This document shows, one piece after another, positions 1-11,305 of a DNA stretch of 64,000 bases (position 1 is the stretch's first letter; every line of letters begins with the position of its first letter). The position numbers and the translations under genes were made by a program. Under the pieces are notes generated by a model. The model saw only the letters and a list, made by a program, of their open reading frames with translations, was not told the origin of the DNA and made no database searches. Origin of the DNA: Spongospora subterranea f. sp. subterranea (lineage: Eukaryota; Endomyxa: Phytomyxea; Phytomyxea; Plasmodiophorida); NCBI GenBank assembly GCA_049724395.1, contig JAUGWO010000035.1, positions 49,349 through 113,348 of the forward strand, in the 5' to 3' direction.

Positions 1-1074
1 ATAGGTCGTTTCGATCAAACGAAAACGTTTTGGAATAGAATATGATCCCAATTATCTAACTGATTGATGATTGTTGTTTGACCTGGTGATATAATGGATC
101 TGTGTCGACCATAACACGCAATCGATCCCGATCGGCAATAGCCAATTTCTGATATAATCGGACGCCATCTGTAATCACCCCGTATTTCACAAAATCGTTC
201 AGGATGTTCTGCGTTGCGACAAAATCCCCGGTCGGCAATCCAATGAAATACAGGCCCATATCCGCCTCTATCGCCACATTCTGCAACAGTCGAACACATT
301 TACAGTGTTTTAGGGTCAAAGAAGAAACATTCGAGTGATTGTTTCGACCGACCTCGTGGCCCTTCTCAAAGCACATTCTCAGAAAGCGGTTATGGACACG
401 GGTGATCGATAGTATCTGAGACACACACAGAGAGAGAGAGAGAGAGTTGGGATGAACTGCACTTGTTGTCCATTTGAGGAACCATTGAGTGTAATTGTGA
501 AAGTAGTTCCAAACGAAATCTGGTGAAACTGTTCCAATCGTCATTAGGGATTGCCGAAGCGGTGATTCTTCCAGAGAACATTGAATGAAATCGCGATGAG
601 GTTCAGTGTTTATCGTATTTAACAAGTGCATACCTCAACTGAGACGACGTCGAATCCATCACAAAAAAGGTCGATGCCGATCTGTGATTCGATCTGTTCT
701 AAGGTCGGGGGCGACCCAAGCATCGTTCCCGCCAGCGCCATCCTCCAGACGAATATTTCCACCCGTGTTCAGCTCCATCATCAACCGTCCGATATACAGG
801 TTCGTATCGCCCTGAATTCTGAATGCGTTGTTTCAGTTCACATCGCAGCAGTAAACATTCCCAAACCGTGATCGTGAACTTATGCGGAAAATCAAACGCG
901 ATTGCAGATATACCTGAGTTTGAACTGTTCGAAATCATCATCGATCAATGCTCTTTCTTTACGTAAATCATGTTCAGCTGTTTTCAGCACTTGGCTTCTG
1001 TAAATGATGATGATCAGGAGAGGTCCAAGGGTCACAGCAAACACACAGCAGATCACGATCAACAGTGAAACTGT
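1..1074 (-). CDS. Membrane sensor with possible Cache-type extracellular domain (partial, runs off left edge)
   Basis: Reading the minus strand from 1074, an open frame gives a strong membrane helix (LLIVICCVFAVTLGPLLIII) followed by a charged linker that ends in EHDLRKERALIDDDFEQFK. A GT donor near 912 and an acceptor near 815-825 lead into a soluble segment containing GDTNLYIGRLMMELNTGG. Further coding at about 330-75 includes FIGLPTGDFVATQ and ends near DTDPLYHQ. One helix followed by a soluble domain with an F-x-G-x-P-x-G-x-F motif resembles Cache-type extracellular sensors of nucleotide cyclases and histidine kinases; that is inference from a short motif. The exon between about 440 and 700 could not be resolved and contains a CT/GT microsatellite. 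The frame is continuous with the LRR protein upstream except for one TGA at 1075-1077. No catalytic domain is visible in the window. Confidence 0.35.
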
Positions 1075-2097
1075 TCATATGGAAAAATTGGCTGACTTTT
1101 CTCGGATGGCGCCATCTGGTACGTTGGCCATGACATCAATGATATTGGATCCGGTGAATGTTGTCGTGGCCATATCTGGATCAATGAGCCTGTTCATCAG
1201 CTGGAGGTGGCGAATCTGGCCCCAGACCTGGGCCATGGATCGATCGAGGATATTGACGACCTGGAGGCGAATGCGATCGGCCGCCCTGATCACGTTATTG
1301 CCATCCTTCTTGGTCATCTTGATTCGCATATTGTAGTACATGATCTTCTTCATGTACATTCCTTGGGCCAACGACCGCGCCTGCCCGCTAACTTCAACCA
1401 GATCGATCACGTCGACCTGGGCCAGATGATACGTGGCGAACGTCCTGTAATTGCACAGCGACACGATCGGATTATCGCCATAATGCGGGTCGCTGAACGT
1501 GATCTGGCGTAAGTTCGACAGATCGCCCAGGCGCCGGACGTCGTCCAAACTCCCGATGCGATTCCCGCTGAGGTTGATATCGGTCAATTGTTGACAAAGT
1601 AATAGCTCATCGGGAATCTCGTCAATCTGATTATCGGCCAGATTCAGGTACTGAAGGTGCAACAACCGCCCCATATTTCCGATCGTCGATATTCGGTTTT
1701 CCGAAAGCGTCAACGACGACAGCGCCGTTTGGCAATTTAGGTTTTCGATAAAAGTGATGAGATTGCCACGAAGATCCAAAGTTTTCAACGACCGCAACGC
1801 CTCCAGGTTCTCAATTCTCGAGATGCGATTTTCACATAACGACAATCGCGTTAATGATGTGAGGGAATCAAGGCCTTGTAGCTCCTGAATACCGCAAGAT
1901 ATCAGCTCGAGAGTGAGGAGATTGGGAAACAGGCGTAAGCCGAGGATCCCGTTAAATGGCGCCATGAACAGTTCAATGGACGTGACTTTAGATGGCGCTC
2001 TAGGCGACATGAGCCCATTTGCATCAATCAGCAGTGCGATTGCCTGTTGTTCTTCATTCGACACGTATATAGTGTCGGGGAACAGGGATTTCTGCAT
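1075..2097 (-). CDS. LRRC9-like leucine-rich repeat protein
   Basis: A single open frame of 340 codons starts at a real ATG (2095-2097). Residues about 50-200 are SDS22-type repeats of the LxxLxLxxNxI form, for example LTRLSLCENRISRIENLEAL, LKTLDLRGNLITFIENL and LQYLNLADNQIDEIP. The cap that follows, DPHYGDNPIVSLCNYRTF then YHLAQVDVIDLVEVS, closely resembles the repeat-capping region of LRRC9, a cilium-linked LRR protein. MKKIMYYNMRIK follows, as in that family. LRRC9 is usually far longer (over 1,000 residues), so this would cover only its first LRR block. The TGA at 1075-1077 is followed in the same frame by the membrane-sensor coding segment, so this may be the N-terminal part of an LRR-TM-sensor protein rather than a complete LRRC9. 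LRR identity is sure; the LRRC9 assignment is moderate. Confidence 0.6.
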   Translation of the reverse strand: MQKSLFPDTIYVSNEEQQAIALLIDANGLMSPRAPSKVTSIELFMAPFNGILGLRLFPNLLTLELISCGIQELQGLDSLTSLTRLSLCENRISRIENLEALRSLKTLDLRGNLITFIENLNCQTALSSLTLSENRISTIGNMGRLLHLQYLNLADNQIDEIPDELLLCQQLTDINLSGNRIGSLDDVRRLGDLSNLRQITFSDPHYGDNPIVSLCNYRTFATYHLAQVDVIDLVEVSGQARSLAQGMYMKKIMYYNMRIKMTKKDGNNVIRAADRIRLQVVNILDRSMAQVWGQIRHLQLMNRLIDPDMATTTFTGSNIIDVMANVPDGAIREKSANFSI

Positions 2098-3049
2098 TGG
2101 TGGTGAAGAGGGAGGGAGGGGAACAAGAGGGTGTGGTGTGGAATATGGAGATGGGTAATTAACCGTCGGGGATCATGATCGGGATGAGCAAGGACTGAGG
2201 GGATGACGAGGGGATGATCATGACGAGTACAATGAGTGTACCTGGTGATCTGGCGAAACGGGGAGGAGATTGGGGCGATGGCCGTTTAGTGTTAAGGGGG
2301 TCTGTCCATAACCGCCATCTCCCTCATAAGGACTATACCGATATATCCCCCAAATCATCAACATGTCATGATGTGTCGCGACCAATTGACCGCCACAGGT
2401 TTGGCCCTTGCCATCACCATGTCCAACAGTCATGTCCAACGCTGTCATTAGCGCCCACCTGATCTGTTGTTCTGTTAGTAGTCATCACCAGTCCTAGTTA
2501 ACCCTAAATCATAATCAGTTCAGACGACCCCCTAACCGAACCGAAACGATAGACCGATCCTGGTCGTCATAACCATGAGCTCATGGACCATTTCGAAGAC
2601 TTGTGCACATCGGCAACGCCCGACACACACATTTGCAGCGCAACAAAGAGTGACATCGATATTGAAACTCTTTCAAAAGGTAAACACGAGGTCTAGTCAA
2701 AGTGGACAATTGATCAACTCCAGATTATGACATCGCTAACCAAAGTTGCAAAAACCCACTCACAACAATACGAACCAAAGAGAAACTTAACATCAAACCG
2801 ATCACAAGTTTCCCGGAAAGAGGTCAAGACAGCCGGTTTTTCTTCGTCTGTGCCAGCGCGGTCCAGAAAGATTCCCGACGACCTTCTAGAAACTGGATGA
2901 GGTAGAGGTCGTTTGGAAAAACAAAAGCGAATTGCCGACAAACGATCACAAATCGTAAAAAAAAGTTCATAGCCAATCCAGTCTCATTGGGGGAATACGA
3001 ACAGTCAGTAGCATAATTTGACATGAAATATTGGTTTTTTACAGACGTA
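2098..3049. other. Intergenic: LRR gene promoter side and SNRNP40 3' flank
   Basis: No convincing coding sequence on either strand. The part next to the LRR start (2100-2230) is a purine-rich G-rich tract that would lie in its 5' flank. The part next to 3049 follows the SNRNP40 stop. Short open frames here lack family resemblance. Confidence 0.5.
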
Positions 3050-5358
3050 TTAGTTAAGTTCGCCAATGAATATGGTTGAATCGGAACTGGCAGATGCGAC
3101 AACGGGCTCTTGAGGATGAAAGGCCACGTCATTCACCGATCCTTTATGGCCAGGTAGCTTGTAGACAATTCGTGTCGTGGCGGTATCCCAGATATGAACA
3201 CATCGGTCAGCAGAACCGCACGTTACTTGAGCACCGTTACCGCTCCAACCGCATCGTAGCAAATTCTTCTCAAAATCGTGGGTTGCGCCTACAATTCAAA
3301 TTCAAAATCGATAATTCGACTACTTGCATCATGCAATATTGTGCCCATGGAAACTTGAACGCCGTTGGTCAAGGAAATGAACCTTGATGTGAGGAAACGA
3401 GGAAAAACAGGACGATTGAGAATGATATGTGCAATGAACTTTCTTACCCATGAAGCATTTAACTAGGCGATCGGTCGGGCAGAAGGGGCGAACATCATAG
3501 CAGCGTAAGACATTATCCATGGCGTTGACCAGGAGATGGGCGCCATCTGGGGAAAGCGATACGCCCGTCACTATATCTTGAGGACCCACTAGTTCCTAAG
3601 ATAGGGGATCAACTTAAAGAAAGTTGATGGACCTAAATCACGGCGAAACAATTTATAGAAAAACACAAATACATCTTCTGAGTAAACACAGGTGGGAACT
3701 GGGAAGTAAACACGTCTCAGTAAAACTTCGAAAACCCGAAGAAACGCTGGCATAAAACAGGAAAATTAACGAAAATGGGCAAGTTCGCAGCAAACTTAAG
3801 AACCAACACAGGAAACTAAGAGAATAAACAACCCGACTCTAGCTTAGCGCTAAAATGTAAAGCAAAAACATTTCAACTGGCACTGGCATTGAACCAATCC
3901 GAGCACCCACAGAAAAACGAACAGAATGCAATCTGGAAAATTTGGGCGATATATACGACGAACATAGGTGGCCTGAATATTTCGTAGATCCCACCCAGTA
4001 ACGGTTGAAGTCTACGCCGCCTGCGAAAACGGTGATGTCGTCTTTTGACAATGCCAGGCTGGTGACCGGCAACTCCAAGTTCAGTTGAGCCTGAACCGAA
4101 CGTGACCTGGCATCCCATAATAATACGGTCGAGTCGTCGCCAGCGGTGACGAACACCTAAACCAACCGAAAGCCACAGAATGCGATGAGATGTCAATAGT
4201 GGTTACATTGTGCAACAACGGAAAACGCAAAATTCCAAACTTCCAATGAATAAAAAGTAAGTTTAATTTAACTTGAGCGATTCGAATTGGCTGAATTGCG
4301 GGAAGGTCGTACGTATATTAAACTAGTAAATTACCTGTGGTTGTGACGAGGATGCGGCAACGGCGTTGACAAAAGACCTGTGATCCCTAAGTTTGCGAAC
4401 CTGTTCGCCATTTTCGGCATCATAGATCACTGCAACCTTATCAGATCCAACGGTGTATATATTCCTGATGACAAGCAGCTATTACTGATACGGCCATGGG
4501 TAGAGCGACATGCAAACGAAACAATTACATAAAAGCAAACAAAGCTAATGGTCGCTCAAAAAATTTGCAAAAGTTATTCCCAGTGAACACAATTGGAAGT
4601 AGAAACATGTGGAACTTCGATGTGGTTCATTACTCTGAATCGCATGACCAGGCCAGATCGGTAATGGAGCCTTGATGCCCCTTAAGAACCATGTAATTTG
4701 AACATTCGTCGGCAATACGCCAAAGAACTGCATCAATCGCAAATGAAACCGCGAATGAGCTTTGAGAAAATGAGGTCTTACATGCCTGCTTGTCGAAAGA
4801 GCCCGTTGCCAAAACCGTCCCGTCTTTATTGAATCTGAACCATATGGTATGATCAGTAATCGGTGGTGGCGATAAACGTAAACCACAATGATCATCGGAA
4901 GACGATGCGCTCGTCGTTTGTCGGGGGCAGAAAATCTTGTCAAAGACGGAATTATGATTTGAGAGGTTATAAAAATACGTTTAACACCGCCAGCAAAAAC
5001 GGTGATAAAATACGTTCGATGGGCTTGCACCCGACAAAAGTTTATAAGAACCTACTAAAACAAACATGAAGAAATCGACAGCGAATAACTGTTTAAAAAA
5101 CAGATCCCAAACAAAGCGCTAAAAGCGTTACCGGTTAACGTTAACAGCAGCGCCATGGCCAGACAAAAGCATGGTCGGCGCTGGTAAAGATGAGGTCCGA
5201 CGTGGAGTCTAAATCGCATAAACATCAGGATGAGATTCTCAGAATGATCATATTCAATTTACGATAAGGCTGAGCTCATGTTCCGTCTTTTGGCGTTTAA
5301 CTAACGCGTCATGGGCGGTGGCGTTATTTGATGGGCGCTTTGCCACCAACGACGTCAT
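3050..5358 (-). CDS. SNRNP40: U5 snRNP 40 kDa protein (WD40, Prp8-binding)
   Basis: At least seven exons on the minus strand encode a WD40 propeller matching the U5 snRNP 40-kDa protein, which binds PRP8 in the spliceosome. Recognised in order: the N-terminal exon from the ATG at 5356-5358 (basic, with VAKRPSNN), an exon near 5150-5200 with APTMLLSGHGAAVN, then near 4840-4640 GTVLATGSFDKQ / LWRIADECSNYMVLKGHQG, then 4460-4340 IYTVGSDKVAVIYDAENGEQ, then from 4156 VFVTAGDDSTVLLWDARSRS, then from 3590 IVTGVSLSPDGAHLLVNAMD with YDVRPF, and finally from 3285 LLRCGWSGNGAQ to the stop after ASSDSTIFIGELN. Order and spacing follow the human protein to its last residues. One anomaly: near 4000-4015 the frame shifts by one base between GGVDFNRY and WDLRNIQATY, with no room for an intron. 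The gene is divergent to CFP1, with 1.6 kb between them. Confidence 0.88.
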
Positions 5359-6936
5359 TCCAAGCAAAGATTGTACTTGGATATCACGAACGCCAAGTCG
5401 CTGGCAATTCACGGACTCCGACAGTGCTTGATACCTTCGTTTTCCATTGGCAGTTTCGGCTGCGCTGCTCTTAGCGAATCTGGATGATCGTTTAAGGCAA
5501 TCGCACCTGGAATATATGAAATTTCGATGCTTGATCATGAAATATGTCTGACGAACTGTCGACAATGATTTCACAATTTCCAGAACTGCTCTATAATGAC
5601 AATAACCTCCAAACGTTTCTGGAAAATGCTTTTTTTAGCAGCAATGAGTTTTAGAATAATCGCGTATCCTAACACATTCTATTTGATTTACGATATTTAT
5701 AGGAAACGTTCTCCCAGCTCCTCAAAAAGAAAGTATTTAATTTATTCGACAATTTGGCCGATTAATATTTGACGTAACTACCGTATATTCACGATTGTAA
5801 TTATTTACGATGCTGTGCTTTCTTCCGATCTAATCATTAATTCGGGTGTAATCTTGAACTGCATTGCAACTGCTGGCGGTGATCCGTCATATCGGCGTGG
5901 CTGCTCAGCCATGGATTATTTGTTCAAACGAGTTTGTTATCGGTTGAAGGCGATACGTGTGGATTATCGTCAGCCTATTCCTGCTTTGTCGCAGAGCAGT
6001 TTCACATCAAGACGTGGAACGACAAATGCAGATCTTCAATGGGCCGATGTCGACGAGGTGGAAAAATTCGGTTGACGGGCATCGTTTATTCACAGGCTCC
6101 TGATTTGGCGCCTGATACCGATCTATTTCGAACCTTGTCGACAGGTTTAGAGAAATAGTTCTTGATGGGAACCATCTCCTAAACCAGTTTGCAACCCCAT
6201 TGTTGTCGCCAACATGCCGTCTAGTAGATTATACGAAGCTAAGGACGTTGCACATATTTTATTGGAGTTTGAAGGATTAGCGTTCATTTTCGACTTGACT
6301 GTTGAAGCAGCAGAGCAGAGGCATGATGAATGATCATGTCGGGATCCATAGCCGAACTTCTGGTCAGGGCTAATCAGCACTCAGTTAAATTGCCATCACC
6401 TGCGGCGGCCCTTCTCTAGGGCGGCAGCAGGATGATTTGGAATTTGAAGAGTTGACACAGCAGAATAAATGGCGCAAATTATTTCTGATTATGACTAAGA
6501 TGGGTCCAGCATGCAATGAGGGCGACCAACTATGACCCTTTCAAGGACGAACTATTGATATGTAGCACTGTACTGTAGGAGTTTAAGTCAATTTCCCAAC
6601 GGTTTTCGTTAACGCTCAAATCAACAACCGTTGCTGGAGATGGTAAAAGTAGTTGGGGGAAATATGGCCGGCGGGACGTTCACCATTGACGGTGTAACAG
6701 TACACGGTCACACTATACCCTCTGTGTGCTCCAACAGTGTCAGAGTGGCGCACTTCTGCCAGTGGTACCCGCTTGACCACGCAAAACTTATCGTTGTCTT
6801 TGTGTGGACAGTTGGCTATGACGGGTCACATCACAACAGTGCATATAAGGGCCAGGGTCGGCCCACGCCCCACACGGTATTCAGTGCATTTATATGAAGA
6901 CACTATAAGGATCCGTGACCCATTTCAGGAATTTTG
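5359..6936. other. Intergenic between divergent SNRNP40 and CFP1 genes
   Basis: This stretch must hold the promoters of both divergent genes. Plus-strand frames at 5815-6158 and 6631-6937 are open for up to about 88 codons but show no family motif, and their frames do not join across plausible splice sites. I see no RNA gene. The segment 6600-6900 is less AT-rich than 5600-5830. Confidence 0.4.
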
Positions 6937-8816
6937 ATGTCGGGATCTGTTGAGGTCGATTCTCTTCCTGATGCCATACCGGCAGGCGCCATTCGACCTC
7001 GTCGAGAACGACGCCTGGCTCAGGCCACCGACGCTTTAACTGGATCCCCCAAAGTTCGTGGCTCTCGAGGACGAGGTCGACCTCGAGGGCGACCGCCCAG
7101 AAGGGGGCGTCCACCTATTCCTCGTCAGCAGAACGACGATGCCAGCGAGACGTCAGACACCAGTCGCGGCGCTTATATTCCTGTAAATGTTTATGTAATT
7201 TCATGAATGCCGATCCCAAATATGTTTGAACGTTTGAAACATTGTCTCATTTGCCCTTCTTTTTTTAATTATTATTGATTTAATGTTCTTGTCAAGGATC
7301 ACAGCAATATGGTGCATCAAGATGAGCTGTATTGTATTTGCCGTAAGCCATATCAGGCCGATAAGTTCATGATCGGCTGTGATCGATGTGACGGTTGGTT
7401 TCATCCTGATTGTGTCAGTATTACTACTCAACAAGCTATGCGGATGCAATCATACACATGTAAGACCAAGTCTTCCTAAAACTAGTTAATTACTAGCCTG
7501 CTGCTATTGAATTTTTACTGTTGCTCCGGCAGACAAGTCGAGCAATCCGCCAGACTTTTTGCGGCTTTTTTGTTGTCGTTTTCCTGGCAAACTCGTGCTG
7601 TGGACCCTAAGTTGTAGTTATTTTGTTCCACCGACCCTTTTTTTCTGATTAGTCAGCAAATATTCAACTATTGCTAACTTCCTGGTTAAGGTCCAACCTG
7701 CGCAAGTTCCGGTATTTTGCCCAAGAAAAAGCGCAAGCGTGGAATGCTGACAATGCCCCCGTTAATGTCTGGCGGAAAGTCGTACTCCTCTCTAATGTCG
7801 CCCGAAACATTGAAGCGACGTATGGCCGTTGTTCGTGACTTTGCATCACGCCTGTCAGATGTACCGATCTAATATCGGGCCCATTTGGTTCGTCTATCTG
7901 TAGTGATGCGGAAGTCTCCAGTGATGAAGGTGAAAGTCGTTTAATAGCGGTTGCTAGCGACATCAACGATGCCGATTTCATTTTCGATAATGTAAATGAC
8001 GCAATTCCCGACTTCGATGAGCGCGATCGACGAATTATTCAGCAGATGAAACGGCGTCGTCTTGAATGCATGGTTTTGCTGCAAGTCGTTCGTTTATATC
8101 AAGGAATTCTGGAAAGCTCCGCCGAGTTTGCCAAGCAAAAATCATTAGAGATGCGGTTCGAGCAGTTGTCCAACGCAAAGATTCATATTGTTTTGCGGGA
8201 GGATATATGTCTAGCTCAGCCCTACGATCCGTCGCTAAGTTCTGCAATATGCTTCTGGTGTAAAGGCGATATTCCTATCAGCACCTATTGTCAGCATGTT
8301 GAGAAGTGTGTGGAACAACTTATCGACGTTCGCTGCACAAGGAGTCTGTCGTCAGGAGTTGTGGGCGACGCCTCCTTAACTGAAAGCAACATATTGGATG
8401 ATGACATTGAAGGACGCGGGCCGTCCATTATTTGTGCATACCCATTTGCTCTCTCGAACACGGATTTCACAAGACCAGTTTTAATATCCCATATTCCAGA
8501 GATGTTGCGTTATTGTGACAAACCTCGCAGCGACTGCATTGAACACGCGGGTTGGCTACAGATGGTTGAAACGAGACTGATTCAACAAAAATACGAGCTG
8601 CGACGTCGGGCGCGACGCCTAGACATCGAGCTCATTGACATTGACCACCGAATTTACGAACGGCAAAAACACGTGGCGATCTGTCGAGACATCGCTAACC
8701 CAGCCGTATCCCTGCCTCCGAGGTCAAATCCTGAGAATGTCACTGCTTCCACCACAGGTGTCGGCGCCGCGTTTCAAGAACGAGCCGCCGCTGCACTTGC
8801 CTCATCGTCCAATTGA
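6937..8816 (+). CDS. CFP1/SPP1-like PHD-finger subunit of COMPASS (SET1 complex)
   Basis: Exon 1 starts at the ATG at 6937 and encodes an acidic leader followed by overlapping AT-hook-like GRP motifs (RGRGRPRGRPP). It ends at a GT at 7183. Exon 2 (7297-7459) holds a PHD finger: CICRKP, FMIGCDRCDGWFHPDCV and the C-P-T-C pair completed across the next splice to 7691. After a basic stretch (PKKKRKRG), the long last exon carries the CFP1/SPP1 C-terminal signature: CFWCKGDIPISTYCQHVEKC, later RYCDKPRSDCIEHAGW, and a helical tail. CFP1 reads H3K4me3 and directs SET1 methyltransferase to promoters. No CXXC zinc domain is present, as in yeast Spp1; the AT-hooks may replace its DNA contact (inference). 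A single-base frame change near 7855-7870 is not explained by a splice site. Confidence 0.8.
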
Positions 8817-10044
8817 TATCACCTATATTATTTTATAAAGCTCAATTTTTCACTGATTGTTTTTTTTCGATGCTGTCTGCCGTCAAGGACTTTGTTCAAA
8901 GAAGGCGTTCCATCCATTGGACACAAAAACACACCAATTTCACAGTTTTTGTTATCTTAAAAACTCTTGCAGCTATGGATGCCTCGTCCATGCGTCTGTC
9001 TACTCAACGCTTAAGAAGCCTTTCAAACATCCAGATGACAGATACATGCAGAACGATACAGTATCAACAAGCGTCGGTCAAAACGAAATGGTCTGGCAAA
9101 CAATGTCTGGTCGGTCAGGACTCAGGACAGTCCGCTTCTATACGGCAATACTCGCATTATCATTGCCGCTTTGCGTTAACGATATCCTGACGTTGCCTTA
9201 ATTTCCCAAGACGTGTACAATATTGTCAAGGGGAACAAGACCAACACAATGGCCAGGAACCCTTTAGGGTTATAAACAGATGTGTTGCATGGTTAGCAAT
9301 ATAAAGATCACCGTCGTATAATTCATCTCTGGTTCGCAGCCGCTTCTTCGAACAAGCTTGTCCAACGTTATCCTCATACCGTTTTTCATTGATTGCACTT
9401 ACAGGACGAATCGGCAAAAATCCAGCTGTTCCTCCCGCTATTATTCAACCCGATTTATAGTTTTCGGAGCGTTCCTGTACCTTTCGCCGTCACTCCTGTT
9501 AACAAATATACCTCTGTTGGCGTTGCTGGCCTGAATAACTGCAGAGTATGAGCAGATCATACTGGTTGTACTGGACCTCTTTATGCAAGTGTTGATGTCT
9601 AGAAGAGGGCGAGAATTGCAGTATGATTCACAGACCAGCCATATTTGTATACAGCCCAGACCTGTTTCGTTTCGATCGGCGCTTGTTGAAACCTTGTGAG
9701 ACTTCTTCGAAGCGTAAAAAACACAGGCGAGATATCCATTGCAGTAAACAGTCGTCAATATAACAAGCAATATGCGAACTTGGTGTTTCAATGCGTTTCG
9801 GGGATGGCTGTCTTCATTACACAGATTCTGACAATTAGGATCGATCATTCACCATCGGCATACTAGGATTTTTTCATAAATCTTTTTGAACATACTACAA
9901 AAACTGGGATAAAATATTACAGAGTCACGTTCTTGATTGCAGTTATCCTAAAATCTATGTTGATAAGTTAGCTGGGTCGAATAGAGAACTATCCGAAAAA
10001 TGAGGTACACCAGCCATAAAAGTGTTTATATTATGGATAACAGG
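8817..10044. other. Intergenic, no recognised gene
   Basis: Open frames up to 135 codons occur (plus 8857-9201, minus 9441-9848) but none shows a known motif, a membrane pattern or convincing splice-linked continuation. The sequence just after 8816 is AT-rich, consistent with a 3' end for the CFP1 gene. Confidence 0.4.
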
Positions 10045-10705
10045 ATATATTCGCGACACCCCGTTCTGAATTGATGCAAGTGTATTCGCGATACCCAGTA
10101 GGAAGTTCAATACTCGATACTTGTCAAGACGCGTTTGAAAGGAAATGGTACTCAACCCGACAGCCCATTCGCCATATTCAGGGCGAACTAACTCAGACGC
10201 AAGTTGGCTGGGAAACAACCATCTGATTCCGAAAGGCTCATGTTGACAAAGGTTCCCGTCCCGCTGCAACCGTGCACGAGATGACTACCATTGACCCAAC
10301 TACGCGTTGCGAGTTACTAATGTTCGAGCGGAGACTGCTGTCGTCGCCGGCGCCTTTGACAACTTCATTCTGTGTCTATTGTCGCAGACCGAAACTCGCA
10401 ACGCGTTGTTGCGGTCAATGGTACCGTAACCATCTCGTGCCCACCCAGTTCCGCGACGAACGGCTGCAGTGGGACGGAAACATTTGTCAACATGAGCCTT
10501 TCCGAATAAGATGATTGTTCCTCAGCCAACCTGCGTTCGAATTAGTTCGCCCTGAATATGGCGAGTCGCTGTCGGGTTGAGGCACCATTTCTTTTCAAAC
10601 GCGTCTTGACAAAATCGAGTATTGAACTTCCAAAGGGGTGTCGCGAATACATACTTGCTTTTTTCACCTTAGCGTACGAGGATCCGTTCAGAACGAGGTG
10701 TCGAT
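10045..10705. repeat. Large imperfect inverted repeat (foldback-like element)
   Basis: Left arm about 10045-10320 and right arm about 10393-10705 are reverse complements of each other with many mismatches and small gaps, around a loop of roughly 70 bases. Clear paired landmarks are GCACGAGATGACTACC on the left with a CATCTCGTGC block on the right, the AACGCGTTGCGAGTT pair, CATATTCAGGGCGAACTAA with its complement, and AAACGCGTCTTGAC on the right with its complement on the left. The left arm has an open minus-strand frame (9955-10269) that reads like protein, including EPFGIRWLFPSQLASELVRP, while the right arm carries the same coding text on the plus strand. This is either a foldback transposon or an inverted duplication of a gene fragment. 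Confidence 0.75.
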
Positions 10706-11305
10706 AGTACAAAGTTGCTGGATTTCTTGCGGACGTGATTGATCAATTGTTGTTTGTATCGTGGTGGCGAAAAGGGGGACCTCAGCCGAGCAAACGAACT
10801 GCGTGACGGGTTAGAAACAATATGCCCACGCAAATAATGTTACTTGTGCGCGAAAAATAGAAAAAAATGCGGGCTTCGAACAAGTCCAGCGCGCAGTTTA
10901 TAAGTCTTTAAGTCACAAAAAATAGTCAAAAAATATTTGGGAACATATCTGCGCCCGTATTACATGTGTATCTATGGATATTACTGATTTTCACCTGGCA
11001 TGTTCCAAATGATCGAAAAAATCGATATTTTGAGTGCCCATAGGTCAGTCAATAATTCGAAATCAAAATTTCTAATTCAATCACGCATCTTCGAAGTGCA
11101 ATTGAACTCGATTTATTCAGTTGTATTCAAAGTCAAGCAAGCGATATCAGATAACTCCGTAGCCTGTAGTGGGTGTGTTGGTGAGTTAAAGGTGTCCTGT
11201 ACTGTACATTTTGTCAACGCCTAGTCTGTGATCCAACACTCCGTCTCAGTTGGTCTTCCAAATTGTTGGGCTCCACGTTCAGGAGCTTGTCGTTGCGTAT
11301 CAGCG
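10706..11305. other. Intergenic upstream of zinc-finger gene
   Basis: AT-rich, with no recognised coding sequence. It presumably holds the promoter and 5' leader of the zinc-finger gene at 11306. A plus frame at 11000-11224 is open but featureless. Confidence 0.4.

Noticed and set aside
420-460. CT/GT simple repeat read as Ser-Leu coding
   Set aside because: It is a microsatellite directly before a TCTCAG acceptor-like site; more likely intron polypyrimidine tract than protein.
8857-9201. Two overlapping plus-strand ORFs downstream of the CFP1-like gene
   Set aside because: No motif, no splice link to CFP1 and no codon pattern distinct from the flanks.
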